Below are positions 25,051-33,642 of a stretch of 64,000 bases of DNA, piece by piece; the stretch's first letter is position 1, and each line of letters begins with the position of its first letter. The notes under the pieces are model-generated. The model was given only the letters and a program-made list of their open reading frames with translations, had not been told where the DNA came from and ran no database searches. Source of the stretch: Polynucleobacter sp. AP-Titi-500A-B4 (lineage in GTDB: Bacteria > Pseudomonadota > Gammaproteobacteria > Burkholderiales > Burkholderiaceae); the NCBI RefSeq assembly GCF_018688095.1, contig NZ_CP061311.1, positions 1,272,120 through 1,336,119 on the forward strand, in the 5' to 3' direction. The position numbers were made by a program, and so were the translations under genes.

Positions 25051-26100
25051 TTATAAATTCAATGCAGGAATGCCGCACTCTTTTGCGCAAGCATTTAAGG
25101 CCTCCAGCAATTCAGGGGCAACCGGAATTCCCATTCGACTTCTTTCTGCCATAGTTTTTGCAGCCCCTTCACCTGGCACGCGTACCTCTTTAACTCCAGG
25201 TAGAGTCGCAGAATTCTTTAAATCCTCGACTAAAGCAATCACCCTAGCAACAAACTCTTCTTTGTTTCCAAAGGCACTCGGATCTACGGCAATAATAGTT
25301 TGCCCGGTATTGGTAACTAAGTCGTGATGCGCATTGAAATCAATCGTACCTTTGCCAACCGCCGCATTGTTTAGTGCGCCCGCGAGCAATCCAATCATCA
25401 CCGCTAAGCCATAACCTTTATAACCGCCAATAGGTAGTAAAGAGCCTTCAGCAGATTTTTTTGGATCCGTAATAGGTTTACCTTGACGGTCAATCATCCA
25501 ATCATCTGGAATCGATTCACCCTTTTGTGCTGCGACTTTCACCTTACCGTAAGCAGCAACGGTTGTTGCGATATCTAAGAGCACTATTGGGCCATCGCCT
25601 GCAGGTACTGCAATCGCGATTGGATTAGTGGAAAGCAGCAAATCAATACCACCCCAAGGTGCCATATGGTTGGCATTACCTACTGCCATATAGATGCCAA
25701 TATAGCCTTGCTCGGCTAACTTACGCACATAGACAGAGGCCGCTCCTGAATGATTGCCGTAATGACTCCCAATCCAGCAGACGCTATGTTGTTTTACTTT
25801 TTCGATTGCAAGCTCAACAGCTTTATTCATCACTAAATGACCTAAGGCGTTATCACCGTTAATCAGTGCTGTTGCACCCTGCTCACGCTCAATATGAATA
25901 TTCGGGTTGAGGTTCACGCCACCCGCACGAATTCTCTTAAGGTAAGCCGGCAAGCGGAAAATACCGTGACCATCTGCTCCTACTAAGTCAGACTTCACCA
26001 TGAGATTAGCAATAATGTCAGCATCCGCCGCAGGTACCTTCTGCGACTGAAGCGCATTCGATATAAAAGCTTGCGCGTCGGTTATAGCCAAGTATTTCAT
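25051..26100 (-). CDS. Ldh family (malate/L-lactate-type) NAD(P) dehydrogenase
   Basis: A 349-residue 2-hydroxyacid dehydrogenase of the Ldh/ComC/AllD superfamily, which has a non-Rossmann NAD fold. Family marks include VKSDLVGADGHGIFRLPAYL, SHYGNHSGAASVYVRKLAEQ, STNPIAIAVPAG and the C-terminal RVPGEGAAKTMAERSRMGI. Members oxidise malate, lactate, sulfolactate, ureidoglycolate or delta-1-piperideine carboxylate; which one applies cannot be told. It lies 6 bp after the GntR gene and 27 bp before a Bug gene, in one operon with a sugar-lactonase-like gene, pointing to hydroxy-acid catabolism. Confidence 0.88.
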   Translation of the reverse strand: MKYLAITDAQAFISNALQSQKVPAADADIIANLMVKSDLVGADGHGIFRLPAYLKRIRAGGVNLNPNIHIEREQGATALINGDNALGHLVMNKAVELAIEKVKQHSVCWIGSHYGNHSGAASVYVRKLAEQGYIGIYMAVGNANHMAPWGGIDLLLSTNPIAIAVPAGDGPIVLLDIATTVAAYGKVKVAAQKGESIPDDWMIDRQGKPITDPKKSAEGSLLPIGGYKGYGLAVMIGLLAGALNNAAVGKGTIDFNAHHDLVTNTGQTIIAVDPSAFGNKEEFVARVIALVEDLKNSATLPGVKEVRVPGEGAAKTMAERSRMGIPVAPELLEALNACAKECGIPALNL

Positions 26101-26106
26101 CGTAAT

Positions 26107-26856
26107 TTAAGCTTCTGAGCTCGCTTTAAATTCCATACTGTAGACGTATTTATTTTCTGGGTGATGCGTCACCGTTACCTCAAACAACTTATCCTGATCA
26201 TCAAAGTAGCGACGAATAATCACCAAGCAGGAGGTATCGGGTTTGATATTGAGCTTTCTGGCAATCTCATGCGATGGTAGTGCTGCATAGACATCTACTT
26301 CAGCCCGCTCAATTCGAGCACCATATTTTTTCTCGATCTGCTCATAGACCATCACCTGCGTATGCTCTGGATCTTTAGTTAAAGATGCAAACCGAGGCAA
26401 GATATAAATATCCGTCCAAGCAATGACTTCCTCTGCTTGTTGGCGTTTACGAATACCGCCAATGTGATACCAAGATGAGCCAATTGGTGCGCCAACAATT
26501 TGACTTAAGGATTGATCTAGCTCGATAAATTCTTCAACCAGATTTTCACGATAGGTATCACGTGAGTAACTCAAAATATCGATTGGCGAATTAAAGCTTT
26601 GGGTAAATCTACGCAAGCGCTGGCGTGACACCACTTTTGTTGGCGCACCTTGATGGCGATAAATCAAGCCATTGGCCTCCAATATTTGCAGCGCATGACG
26701 CAAAGTATGGCGGCTAGACTGAAAATCTCGACAGAGATCCGCCTCGGCAGGCAAGAGCGACCCAACCGGCCAATCACCGTTATAGATTCGCTGCTCTAGC
26801 GTATTAGCTAGAGACTTATATAACGGTAATCGCTCAGCCAATTTAGGAAAGTCCAA
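26107..26856 (-). CDS. GntR/HutC family transcriptional regulator
   Basis: About 249 residues with an N-terminal winged helix (LEQRIYNGDWPVGSLLPAEA, then SSRHTLRHALQILEANGLI) and a C-terminal UTRA ligand domain (VEEFIELDQSLS onward). The frame is open upstream to 26949, inside the SMP-30 gene. The TTG at 26856 was chosen because homology starts there (LDFPKLAERLPLYKSLANTL); a second TTG at 26841 is also possible. It overlaps the SMP-30 stop, so translation is probably coupled. It is the likely local regulator of this cluster and could bind the paired sites in the SMP-30/dehydrogenase divergent promoter. Confidence 0.85.
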   Translation of the reverse strand: MDFPKLAERLPLYKSLANTLEQRIYNGDWPVGSLLPAEADLCRDFQSSRHTLRHALQILEANGLIYRHQGAPTKVVSRQRLRRFTQSFNSPIDILSYSRDTYRENLVEEFIELDQSLSQIVGAPIGSSWYHIGGIRKRQQAEEVIAWTDIYILPRFASLTKDPEHTQVMVYEQIEKKYGARIERAEVDVYAALPSHEIARKLNIKPDTSCLVIIRRYFDDQDKLFEVTVTHHPENKYVYSMEFKASSEA

Positions 26857-27775
26857 ACATTTTTTTACCAGCAACCGGCACACGTGCCTTGAGAATGTCT
26901 CCCGATAAAGACTCAGTGATGTAGAGGTCTTTTCCGTCTGCACCGCCAAAGCACATATTGGCTAAATGATGGTGATGTGGATTCTCAGAATAGATCAAAT
27001 GGGTTGGCAACATATTGTTATCAAATCTCCAGATGCCAATACCAAGATGGCATACCAACAAGCCGTTTTCTGAATCCATCTCAATACCATCAGGTCCAGC
27101 AACGCCACCAGTTAACTGAACAGCTACACCCGTCTTAGATACAGAGCCATCGGCCATCAATGGCAATCTCCAGATTTGCTGCGATCTAGTAGCCGCTACA
27201 AATACATGCTTTTCTTGTGTATTGAGTGTGATGCCGTTAGGGCTCGGCACGTTAAGCGCCAAGCGATCCAATTGGCCATTGGCGCGCAATCTAAATACCC
27301 GCCCTGTTGGATCTGCAATACCAGTCTGCCCTTGATCAGTGAAATACAAATCGCCATTAGAAGCAAAATGTAGATCGTTTAAGCCTTTGAAGTTTTCGCT
27401 ATACATCGAACCGAGAATGGTTTCGATCTTTCCGGTCTTTGGATCTAGCGCAAGTAAGCCAGCTTTGTAGTCACAAATAAATGCGCGACCATCTTTATGA
27501 AACTTCAAGCCATTTGGCCATCCGTCGTACTGCGTAATCAGCTCCCATTCACCCTTGGTATCAATACGGAAGACACGGCCAAATGGAATATCCACAAACC
27601 ATAGATTGCCTTCGCGATCAAAGGAAGGCCCCTCTAAAAAGCACTCTACTTCTGCGCCTTGACGATTTGGATCAGACCAACCTGTGCGAGATTTATTCCT
27701 AAATTTCGCTGGCATGGTTGAAAAAACTTCCGTTTTGATTTTCTCAACAGGTTGAAAGGGGTTATGCATCGTCAT
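26843..27775 (-). CDS. SMP-30/gluconolactonase family protein
   Basis: A 310-residue six-bladed beta-propeller lactonase-like protein. Divalent-metal ligands of the family are recognisable in FLEGPSFDREGNLWFVD (Glu), SPNGITLN (Asn) and GPDGIEMDSENG (Asp). Members open sugar lactones such as glucono- or xylonolactone. The start has AAGGAG upstream. It is the first gene of the leftward operon with gntR, an Ldh-type dehydrogenase and a Bug protein, and is divergent from a 3-hydroxyacyl-CoA dehydrogenase-like gene across 142 bp that carries matched repeat sites. Confidence 0.9.
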   Translation of the reverse strand: MTMHNPFQPVEKIKTEVFSTMPAKFRNKSRTGWSDPNRQGAEVECFLEGPSFDREGNLWFVDIPFGRVFRIDTKGEWELITQYDGWPNGLKFHKDGRAFICDYKAGLLALDPKTGKIETILGSMYSENFKGLNDLHFASNGDLYFTDQGQTGIADPTGRVFRLRANGQLDRLALNVPSPNGITLNTQEKHVFVAATRSQQIWRLPLMADGSVSKTGVAVQLTGGVAGPDGIEMDSENGLLVCHLGIGIWRFDNNMLPTHLIYSENPHHHHLANMCFGGADGKDLYITESLSGDILKARVPVAGKKMFGLS

Positions 27776-27789
27776 GAAGGGGTCTCCTT

Positions 27790-27810
27790 GGATAAGTTAT
27801 ACGGATAAGT
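27790..27810. promoter_or_regulatory. Operator-like site near SMP-30 (paired with 27894-27906)
   Basis: GGATAAGT occurs twice in direct orientation (27790-27797 and 27803-27810). The second copy is part of TATACGGATAAGT (27798-27810), whose reverse complement recurs with one mismatch at 27894-27906. It lies 22 bp upstream of the SMP-30 start and is inferred to bind the local GntR regulator. Confidence 0.45.
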
Positions 27811-27893
27811 AAGTTTTATTATTTACCTATTAAACCATAAATAATGCTAATCTTAAGCACTTATTGATCGTAATCGATCTGAGCTCATTTAAT

Positions 27894-27906
27894 ACTTAAC
27901 CGTATA
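27894..27906. promoter_or_regulatory. Operator-like site near the dehydrogenase start
   Basis: ACTTAACCGTATA is the inverted match (12 of 13) of the site at 27798-27810 and ends 11 bp before the ATG of the divergent dehydrogenase gene. The two sites flank the shared promoter region symmetrically. Confidence 0.45.
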
Positions 27907-27917
27907 GGTTCAAAATT

Positions 27918-28853
27918 ATGAAATCTGTAGCTGTTATCGGAACCGGCATCATGGGTGCTGGCATCGCAGCCGGCTTTATTGCCCAAAACATCCCTGTAAT
28001 CATTCTAGGTAGATCCAAAGAGAAAGGGGATGCCTGTTTAGACAAGGCCATCACCTTGGCAAAGAAAATTGGCGTGGTTGGAGACGGTGCCACCAAAGAT
28101 GAAGCTGACCTTAAGAAGCAGCAATTCGTTGGAATCCTCGAAGACTGGCAAGATTGGGGTCAGTGCTCATGGGTAATTGAGACAGTGGCAGAAAACCTAG
28201 AACTGAAGCAACAGGTTTTTCAATACCTCGATCAAGTAGTACCCAGCAACATTCCCATTGGCAGCAATAGCTCTGGCTTTCCAATTAGCAAAATTGCAGA
28301 AGGTCTTAAGACTGCAAACCGCATGATGGGTGCCCACTATTTCATGCCAGCAGAAGTAGTGCCATTGGTTGAGATTGTGATGGGACAAAAGACTGATATC
28401 CAATTTGCAGAACAAGCCTGCGAGCTTTATAAGGCAATAGGCAAAAAGCCGGTTTTAGTGAAGAAAGATATTCCCGGGTTCTTAGCCAACCGCATCCAGC
28501 ACGCCTTGATGAGAGAAGCCCTCTCTCTCGTGCAAGAGGGTATTGCAACTCCAGAAGATATTGACGATGCCGTGCGATATAGCTTTGGCTTCCGATACGC
28601 CGCTGTGGGCCCGATGACCCAAAAAGAGATTTCAGGCTGGGATGGAATGGCTAATGCTGCAAAAGAAATTTACCCATCGCTCTCCAACATCACTACCCTG
28701 CCACCAAAGGTAGTGATGTTAATGGCCGATGGCAAAACTGGTATGAAAGCAGGCGAAGGTTTTCGGAAATGGACTCCAGAACAAATCAAAACGGTTTCGG
28801 ACTCCTACTCCCGCAGATTAAAAGCCGCTTTTGACGTTCTTAATATTGAATGA
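27918..28853 (+). CDS. 3-hydroxyacyl-CoA dehydrogenase family protein
   Basis: A 311-residue NAD-dependent dehydrogenase. The Rossmann motif is VIGTGIMGAGIAAGF, and the catalytic His and Glu are in MGAHYFMPAEVVPLVEIV. The C-terminal domain starts at KDIPGFLANRIQHALMREAL. Relatives act on 3-hydroxyacyl-CoA, carnitine or L-gulonate; in a sugar-acid cluster a 3-hydroxy acid such as gulonate is possible. It is divergent from the SMP-30 operon and overlaps the end of the convergent enolase-superfamily gene by 14 bp. Confidence 0.87.
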   Translation: MKSVAVIGTGIMGAGIAAGFIAQNIPVIILGRSKEKGDACLDKAITLAKKIGVVGDGATKDEADLKKQQFVGILEDWQDWGQCSWVIETVAENLELKQQVFQYLDQVVPSNIPIGSNSSGFPISKIAEGLKTANRMMGAHYFMPAEVVPLVEIVMGQKTDIQFAEQACELYKAIGKKPVLVKKDIPGFLANRIQHALMREALSLVQEGIATPEDIDDAVRYSFGFRYAAVGPMTQKEISGWDGMANAAKEIYPSLSNITTLPPKVVMLMADGKTGMKAGEGFRKWTPEQIKTVSDSYSRRLKAAFDVLNIE

Positions 28854-29985
28854 TGGAGTAGCCTTGAGCCACAGCATCTTTCACACGCTCCAGATTAGGT
28901 GTAACACCAACTCCCACGTCGTTCAATTGAGCGACATCGAGATGGCCACGCTTTGCGGATAATGGGCGATCGCAAATATCGAAACGCAGATACTGATTTG
29001 ACATGCTAAACCCCCAAGGAACCTCTCCGATCGCAAAACCAATGGAGGCTGTTGCAGCCCCAGAGAGAGATGTTTCTGCTACTTTGCAGGCAAGGTTAAG
29101 CTTGAGCTGGTTTGCTCGCAAGAGTTGCGCGCAGTTCCAGGCTTCTAGCACTCCCCCAGTCTTAATGAGCTTTAAGCTAGCGCCATCGAGTGCTTTTGCC
29201 TTCATGAACTCTTCAATTTCATTTGAACCATGGATGGATTCATCCAAGGCAATCGGAATAACTGAGCGCTGTTTGAGTGTTGCGAAATCAGCCAAAGCAG
29301 AGTCTGCATTAATCAATTGTTCTGCAAACGATAATTTACTAGCCTGTGGTGATCCACAAAAACGGATGGCATTCTCTAAAGACATGGCGCCATTGGCGTC
29401 CACTGAAATCACATCTCCTTCTAGCAGACCTGAAAGTATCTCCACCCGATGCAAATCTTCTTCAAGCGATAAAGAACCTGTCTTAATTTTCCAATATTTA
29501 AATCCAGCCTCGCGAAAAGATTTGGCATCAGCCATCTCCTTCTCTAGCGTTCCACCCAGCATACGCAGCAATGGAATCTCAGCTGGGTCTGAGGTATCAA
29601 CATCGCCATTCAATGAGCGCAAGTATTTCCACAGAGAAATGGATTTTTTCTGGGTATATAAGTCTAGTAAGGCCATCTCTAGACAGGACTTGGCAGAGGG
29701 ATTGCCGTACAAAATGGCATCACAGGATTTAGAAAAGAGTGCCGGGTCATTCCAGTCGATTGCGCGCGCTTTTTCTACCAAATATTTCACACTAGCCAAT
29801 AGACTATCGAGAGTTTCTCCGGTCATGAGTGGCGCAACTGAGGCTTCACCCCAGCCTTGGCGTCCCTCATCATCCGTCAAACAAAGCAATACAGTTTTAG
29901 CATCCACAATAAGCTCTTTGGCCATCTTGATTGGCTCAATCAGTGGTATCGATAGAGGAAAAATGGTTGCTTGAGTAATTTTCAT
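28840..29985 (-). CDS. Enolase superfamily, muconate-cycloisomerase-like enzyme
   Basis: A 381-residue mandelate racemase/muconate lactonizing enzyme family protein. The capping domain leads into the barrel with the K-x-K motif in KYWKIKTGS, the metal ligand Asp in VISVDANGAMSL, a Glu in LSFAEQL, and IALDESIHG. The second-side catalytic Lys is in LKLIKTGGV. The substrate could be a cycloisomerisable, dehydratable or epimerisable acid. It is divergent from the Bug/UxaA pair and belongs to the same catabolic neighbourhood. Its last codons overlap the end of the convergent dehydrogenase gene. Confidence 0.87.
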   Translation of the reverse strand: MKITQATIFPLSIPLIEPIKMAKELIVDAKTVLLCLTDDEGRQGWGEASVAPLMTGETLDSLLASVKYLVEKARAIDWNDPALFSKSCDAILYGNPSAKSCLEMALLDLYTQKKSISLWKYLRSLNGDVDTSDPAEIPLLRMLGGTLEKEMADAKSFREAGFKYWKIKTGSLSLEEDLHRVEILSGLLEGDVISVDANGAMSLENAIRFCGSPQASKLSFAEQLINADSALADFATLKQRSVIPIALDESIHGSNEIEEFMKAKALDGASLKLIKTGGVLEAWNCAQLLRANQLKLNLACKVAETSLSGAATASIGFAIGEVPWGFSMSNQYLRFDICDRPLSAKRGHLDVAQLNDVGVGVTPNLERVKDAVAQGYSIIQY

Positions 29986-30049
29986 TTTTTGTAAAGCATT
30001 TAAAGCAAGATTAGATAAGAATAAACATCAGGAATACGGAGAACATTAC

Positions 30050-31012
30050 ATGAGAAAAATCTTTTTAGCATTGTCGCTGATCAGCATGAGCTTTGCCACC
30101 AGTGCTCAAACCCAAAACTACCCGAATCAACCCATCAGGTTGGTGATTCCATTTGCCGCAGGGGGTCCATCAGATGTTTTGGCCAGAGGTTTTGCCCCAA
30201 AGCTTGGTGAAAATCTTGGTCAGCCTATCATCATTGAAAACAAACCTGGTGCTGGCGCTAACCTTGCCGCCGAATATGTAGCCAACTCTAAACCAGATGG
30301 TTACACCCTATTTCTGATGATGGTGGGTACGCAAGCGATTAATGAAACCTTATATAAGAAACTAAATTACAACTTGGTTAAGGACTTTGCACCAGTAAGC
30401 CTGGTTGCATCCTCATCATTATTATTTGTTGCAAACCCTTCTGCGCCATTTAAAACCATTCCAGAACTAATTGCTTACGCTAAAGCGCATCCAAACAAAG
30501 TGAGTTTTGCTTCCTCTGGCGCTGGCACACCCCTTCACCTTGGTGGTGAGTTATTTAATACTCAGGCAGGCACAGACATTCTCCACGTCCCATACAAAGG
30601 CGCTGCGCCTGCGTTAACAGATGTACTGGGCGGTCAAATTGAAACTGCACTCGTTGGCACTCCAGCGGCTTTGCCCTATGTACGCTCTGGCAAATTGATT
30701 CCACTGGGCATTACTAGTCTGAAACGCTCACCAAATGCTCCCGAGATTCCTGCGATCTCAGAGTACCTCCCTAAATTTGAAGTAGAACTTGTATACGCAA
30801 TCGTTGCGCCCGCTAATACGCCTAAGGCGATTGTTGATAAGCTCAATGCCCAACTCATTAGCGTTCTCAATAATCCAGAAATCAAAGGCCAAATTAATGG
30901 CAAAGGTTTTGAAATTATTACTAGCACACCCAACCAATTAGGCGAATACATCAAATCAGAAGTTGCTAAGTGGGGCCCTATTGTGAAGAAATCTGGCGCG
31001 ACTGCTGAATAA
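30050..31012 (+). CDS. Bug family (TctC-like) solute-binding protein
   Basis: A 320-residue periplasmic protein. The signal peptide (LALSLISMSFATSAQTQ) is followed by YPNQPIRLVIPFAAGGPSDV, IENKPGAGANLAAEYV and HVPYKGAAPALTDVLGGQIE. GGAG stands ahead of the ATG. It sits 26 bp before a UxaA-type dehydratase gene and should be co-transcribed with it, so it likely binds an aldonate or related hydroxy acid. It is the third Bug gene in the window. Confidence 0.9.
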   Translation: MRKIFLALSLISMSFATSAQTQNYPNQPIRLVIPFAAGGPSDVLARGFAPKLGENLGQPIIIENKPGAGANLAAEYVANSKPDGYTLFLMMVGTQAINETLYKKLNYNLVKDFAPVSLVASSSLLFVANPSAPFKTIPELIAYAKAHPNKVSFASSGAGTPLHLGGELFNTQAGTDILHVPYKGAAPALTDVLGGQIETALVGTPAALPYVRSGKLIPLGITSLKRSPNAPEIPAISEYLPKFEVELVYAIVAPANTPKAIVDKLNAQLISVLNNPEIKGQINGKGFEIITSTPNQLGEYIKSEVAKWGPIVKKSGATAE

Positions 31013-31038
31013 TCAAACCATCTCATTGAAAGAAATCC

Positions 31039-32586
31039 ATGATTGAAATGTCCGAAAAACGCCTGATTGGCCCAATCATTCGCCTCCACCCTAACGACAA
31101 TATTGTCGTAGCGCGAGTCGACGTTGGTATTGGCACTGAAGTGCCTAGCGAGAACTTTACAAGTCGCAGTCAAGTGCCTGCTGGATACAAAATTGCCACC
31201 AAAAAGATTCTTAAGGGTGAGCCTATTCTGAAATACAACGTGACTGTGGGCTTTGCTAATACCGATATTGAACCAGGCACCATGGTTCATAGCCATAACA
31301 CGGAGTTCCGTGAATTTGATCGTGACTACGCTTATTCCAGCGAATTCAAACCAACGCAAATGTTGCCAGAATCTGAGCGCGCTACATTTCAGGGCTATGT
31401 CAGACCAAATGGCAAAGTGGGTACACGCAATTTCATTGGCATTCTATCTACCGTGAATTGCTCTGCAACCGTTGTGAACAAAATTGCGGATTGGTTTACT
31501 CCCGAGCGCTTAAAAGATTTTCCAAATGTAGATGGCGTAGTGGCATTTAGTCATGACATTGGTTGTGGCATGGAAATGAGTGGTGAACCAATGCAGCTTC
31601 TTCGCCGCACAATGGCTGGTTATGCGCGTCACCCCAACCTTGCTGCTGCACTCATTGTTGGCTTAGGTTGCGAGCGTAATCAACTCAAAGGTTTGATGGA
31701 ACAAGAAGACCTTAAAGAAGGTACAAACTTGCATACCTTCATCATGCAAGAATCTGGTGGTACTCGCAAAACGATTGAAGCAGGTATTGAAGCTGTTAAA
31801 GCACTTCTTCCGGAAGCAAATAAAGCCAAGCGTGAAACTGTTTCGGCCAGTCACCTCACTGTTGGCTTGCAATGCGGTGGCTCTGATGGTTTTTCTTCCA
31901 TTACTGCTAATCCAGCATTAGGTGCTGCGATTGATATTTTGTCTCGCCACGGCGGCACCGGAATTTTGTCTGAGACTCCCGAAATCTATGGTGTTGAACA
32001 CACTCTCACCCGTCGCGCCGCTAGTCAAGCAGTTGGGGAAAAACTCATCAAACGGATTCGCTGGTGGAAAGATGAGTACTCCGTTGGCCGTGATGTACAA
32101 ATCAATGGTCAAGTCAGCCCCGGAAATCAAATTGGTGGTCTTGCCAATATTTTTGAGAAGTCTTTAGGCTCTTCGATGAAAGGTGGCACAGGCCCACTGA
32201 TGGAAGTCTATAAATACGCAGAGCCAGTCACCGCTAAAGGATTTGTCTTTATGGATACACCAGGATTTGATCCAGTATCTGCTACCGGGCAAATCGCCGG
32301 TGGAGCCAATCTTATTGCCTTCACAACTGGTCGTGGATCCATGTTTGGTTCTAAACCGGCTCCCTGCATCAAATTGGCCACCAATACTCCAATGTACCAG
32401 CGACTCACTGAGGATATGGACATCAATTGCGGCGAAATTTTAGATGGTACGGTTTCCGTCCAAGAGATGGGTCAGCGCATCTTTGAGCTATTCCTCAGAA
32501 CCGCCTCTGGAGAGCCCTCCAAAAGCGAGCTTTTGGGATTGGGCGATTATGAGTTTGTGCCCTGGCAAATTGGCGTGATGAGCTAA
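31039..32586 (+). CDS. UxaA family dehydratase (altronate/galactarate dehydratase-like)
   Basis: A 515-residue UxaA/GarD-family lyase. The N-terminal SAF domain (about 1-95: IIRLHPNDNIVVARVDV) precedes the large catalytic region with GYVRPNGKVGTRNFIGILST, SHDIGCGMEMSGEPMQLL, VGLQCGGSDGFSSITANPAL and GRGSMFGSKPAPCIKLATNT. Conserved cysteines in VNCSAT, IGCGM, GLGCERNQL and LQCGGSD fit iron binding. The family dehydrates altronate, galactarate or sulfolactate. The start may be the Met at 31048 instead. It follows a Bug gene and precedes cbpA. Confidence 0.87.
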   Translation: MIEMSEKRLIGPIIRLHPNDNIVVARVDVGIGTEVPSENFTSRSQVPAGYKIATKKILKGEPILKYNVTVGFANTDIEPGTMVHSHNTEFREFDRDYAYSSEFKPTQMLPESERATFQGYVRPNGKVGTRNFIGILSTVNCSATVVNKIADWFTPERLKDFPNVDGVVAFSHDIGCGMEMSGEPMQLLRRTMAGYARHPNLAAALIVGLGCERNQLKGLMEQEDLKEGTNLHTFIMQESGGTRKTIEAGIEAVKALLPEANKAKRETVSASHLTVGLQCGGSDGFSSITANPALGAAIDILSRHGGTGILSETPEIYGVEHTLTRRAASQAVGEKLIKRIRWWKDEYSVGRDVQINGQVSPGNQIGGLANIFEKSLGSSMKGGTGPLMEVYKYAEPVTAKGFVFMDTPGFDPVSATGQIAGGANLIAFTTGRGSMFGSKPAPCIKLATNTPMYQRLTEDMDINCGEILDGTVSVQEMGQRIFELFLRTASGEPSKSELLGLGDYEFVPWQIGVMS

Positions 32587-32589
32587 TAC

Positions 32590-32646
32590 GCCTGTAGAAT
32601 TAATCCTTAAGGTATTGATGATGAATGCTTAAGGATTAATACAGGC
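32590..32646 (+). promoter_or_regulatory. Long inverted repeat ending 2 bp before the cbpA start
   Basis: The left arm 32590-32611 and right arm 32628-32646 are complementary over 19 pairs, with a 3-base bulge in the left arm and a loop of 16 bases. The right arm contains the AAGGA Shine-Dalgarno candidate (32631-32635), paired with TCCTT in the left arm. The fold could block ribosome binding at cbpA. There is no U-tract, so a simple terminator for the upstream gene is less likely but cannot be excluded. Confidence 0.5.
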
Positions 32647-32648
32647 TT

Positions 32649-33638
32649 ATGAAATTTAGGGATTACTACGAAACCCTCGGTGTCGCCCGCTCGGCCACCG
32701 AGGCAGAGATCAAAGCGGCTTACCGTAAGCTAGCTCGCAAATATCATCCAGACGTCAACAAAGAAGCTGGTGCTGAAGAACAGTTCAAACAGATTGGTGA
32801 GGCCTATGCTGTTTTGAAGGACACCGAGAAGCGCGCAGCATACGATCGCTTTGGTGAAAACTGGAAAAACGGCCAAGACTTTACTCCTCCACCGAATTGG
32901 AACGAGGGCTTTGAATATTCTGATGCCGGTTATGGTGGTGGCCACCCAGGTTACGGCGGTGGCTTTGAAGGTGATCAAAGCGAATTCTTTGAATCCCTCT
33001 TTGGCAGAGGAAAGCATCGTCAAGGTGGCCGCGGTGGTCATAGCGGCAATACTCGCCAGGGTATGAATTTCAAGGGTCAAGATCATCACGCCAAAATTTT
33101 GATTGATCTTGCTGATGCTTATAACGGCGCTAAGCGTACGATTGCATTACACATGCCAACTCAAGATGCGAGTGGTCATGTCAGCACACAAGAGCGCAAG
33201 CTGGATGTCAGTATTCCCAAAGGTATTAAGGCCGGACAAAACCTCAGGCTCTCAGGCCAAGGTGGTCCTGGCATTGGTGAGGGACCAGCAGGCGATCTTT
33301 ATCTCGAAATTGATTTCCACCCCAACCCAATCTATCGCGTTGATGGCAAAGATGTCTTCATTGATATTCCATTGGCACCATGGGAAGCCACATTGGGCAC
33401 TACAGTAAATGTCCCTACCCCTGCGGGGTCTACCTTAGAGCTCAAGATTCCAGCGGGTACTATCGCTGGTCGTAAGATGCGTCTTAAAGGTAAAGGTGTT
33501 CCGAGTGCTGAACCTGGCGACCTCTATGTTGTGCCAACGATTGCTCTGCCACCTGCAGATACTGATGCCCACAAAGAGGCTTATCAAGCTTTTGAGAAGG
33601 CTTTTGATTTCAACCCTAGAACCCATTTGAAGGGATGA
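32649..33638 (+). CDS. cbpA: DnaJ-like co-chaperone / curved DNA-binding protein CbpA
   Basis: A 329-residue class II J-protein. The J-domain (1-70) has the HPD motif at 33-35 (KYHPDVNKEAG), which stimulates the DnaK ATPase. A Gly-rich linker (about 95-140) is followed by two DnaJ C-terminal peptide-binding domains (HAKILIDLADAYNGAKRTI and VNVPTPAGSTLELKIPAGT). No zinc-finger is present, as expected for CbpA. It is followed after 4 bp by its modulator cbpM. A long inverted repeat immediately upstream covers the ribosome binding site. Confidence 0.93.
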   Translation: MKFRDYYETLGVARSATEAEIKAAYRKLARKYHPDVNKEAGAEEQFKQIGEAYAVLKDTEKRAAYDRFGENWKNGQDFTPPPNWNEGFEYSDAGYGGGHPGYGGGFEGDQSEFFESLFGRGKHRQGGRGGHSGNTRQGMNFKGQDHHAKILIDLADAYNGAKRTIALHMPTQDASGHVSTQERKLDVSIPKGIKAGQNLRLSGQGGPGIGEGPAGDLYLEIDFHPNPIYRVDGKDVFIDIPLAPWEATLGTTVNVPTPAGSTLELKIPAGTIAGRKMRLKGKGVPSAEPGDLYVVPTIALPPADTDAHKEAYQAFEKAFDFNPRTHLKG

Positions 33639-33642
33639 TGCG

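Noticed and set aside
27862..27875. Third FNR-like box (TTGATCGTAATCGA) near the sugar-acid dehydrogenase
   Set aside because: One half-site is imperfect and nothing in the cluster suggests oxygen control; the AT-rich context makes a chance match likely.
29003..29974. Long open frame on the plus strand opposite the enolase-superfamily gene
   Set aside because: It mirrors the codon pattern of the well-supported gene on the minus strand, has Ser/Pro/Ala-rich low-information content, and lacks any family motif.
32590..32646. CIRCE (HrcA) element at cbpA
   Set aside because: The repeat does not match TTAGCACTC-N9-GAGTGCTAA and its loop is 16 bases; HrcA control is not supported.
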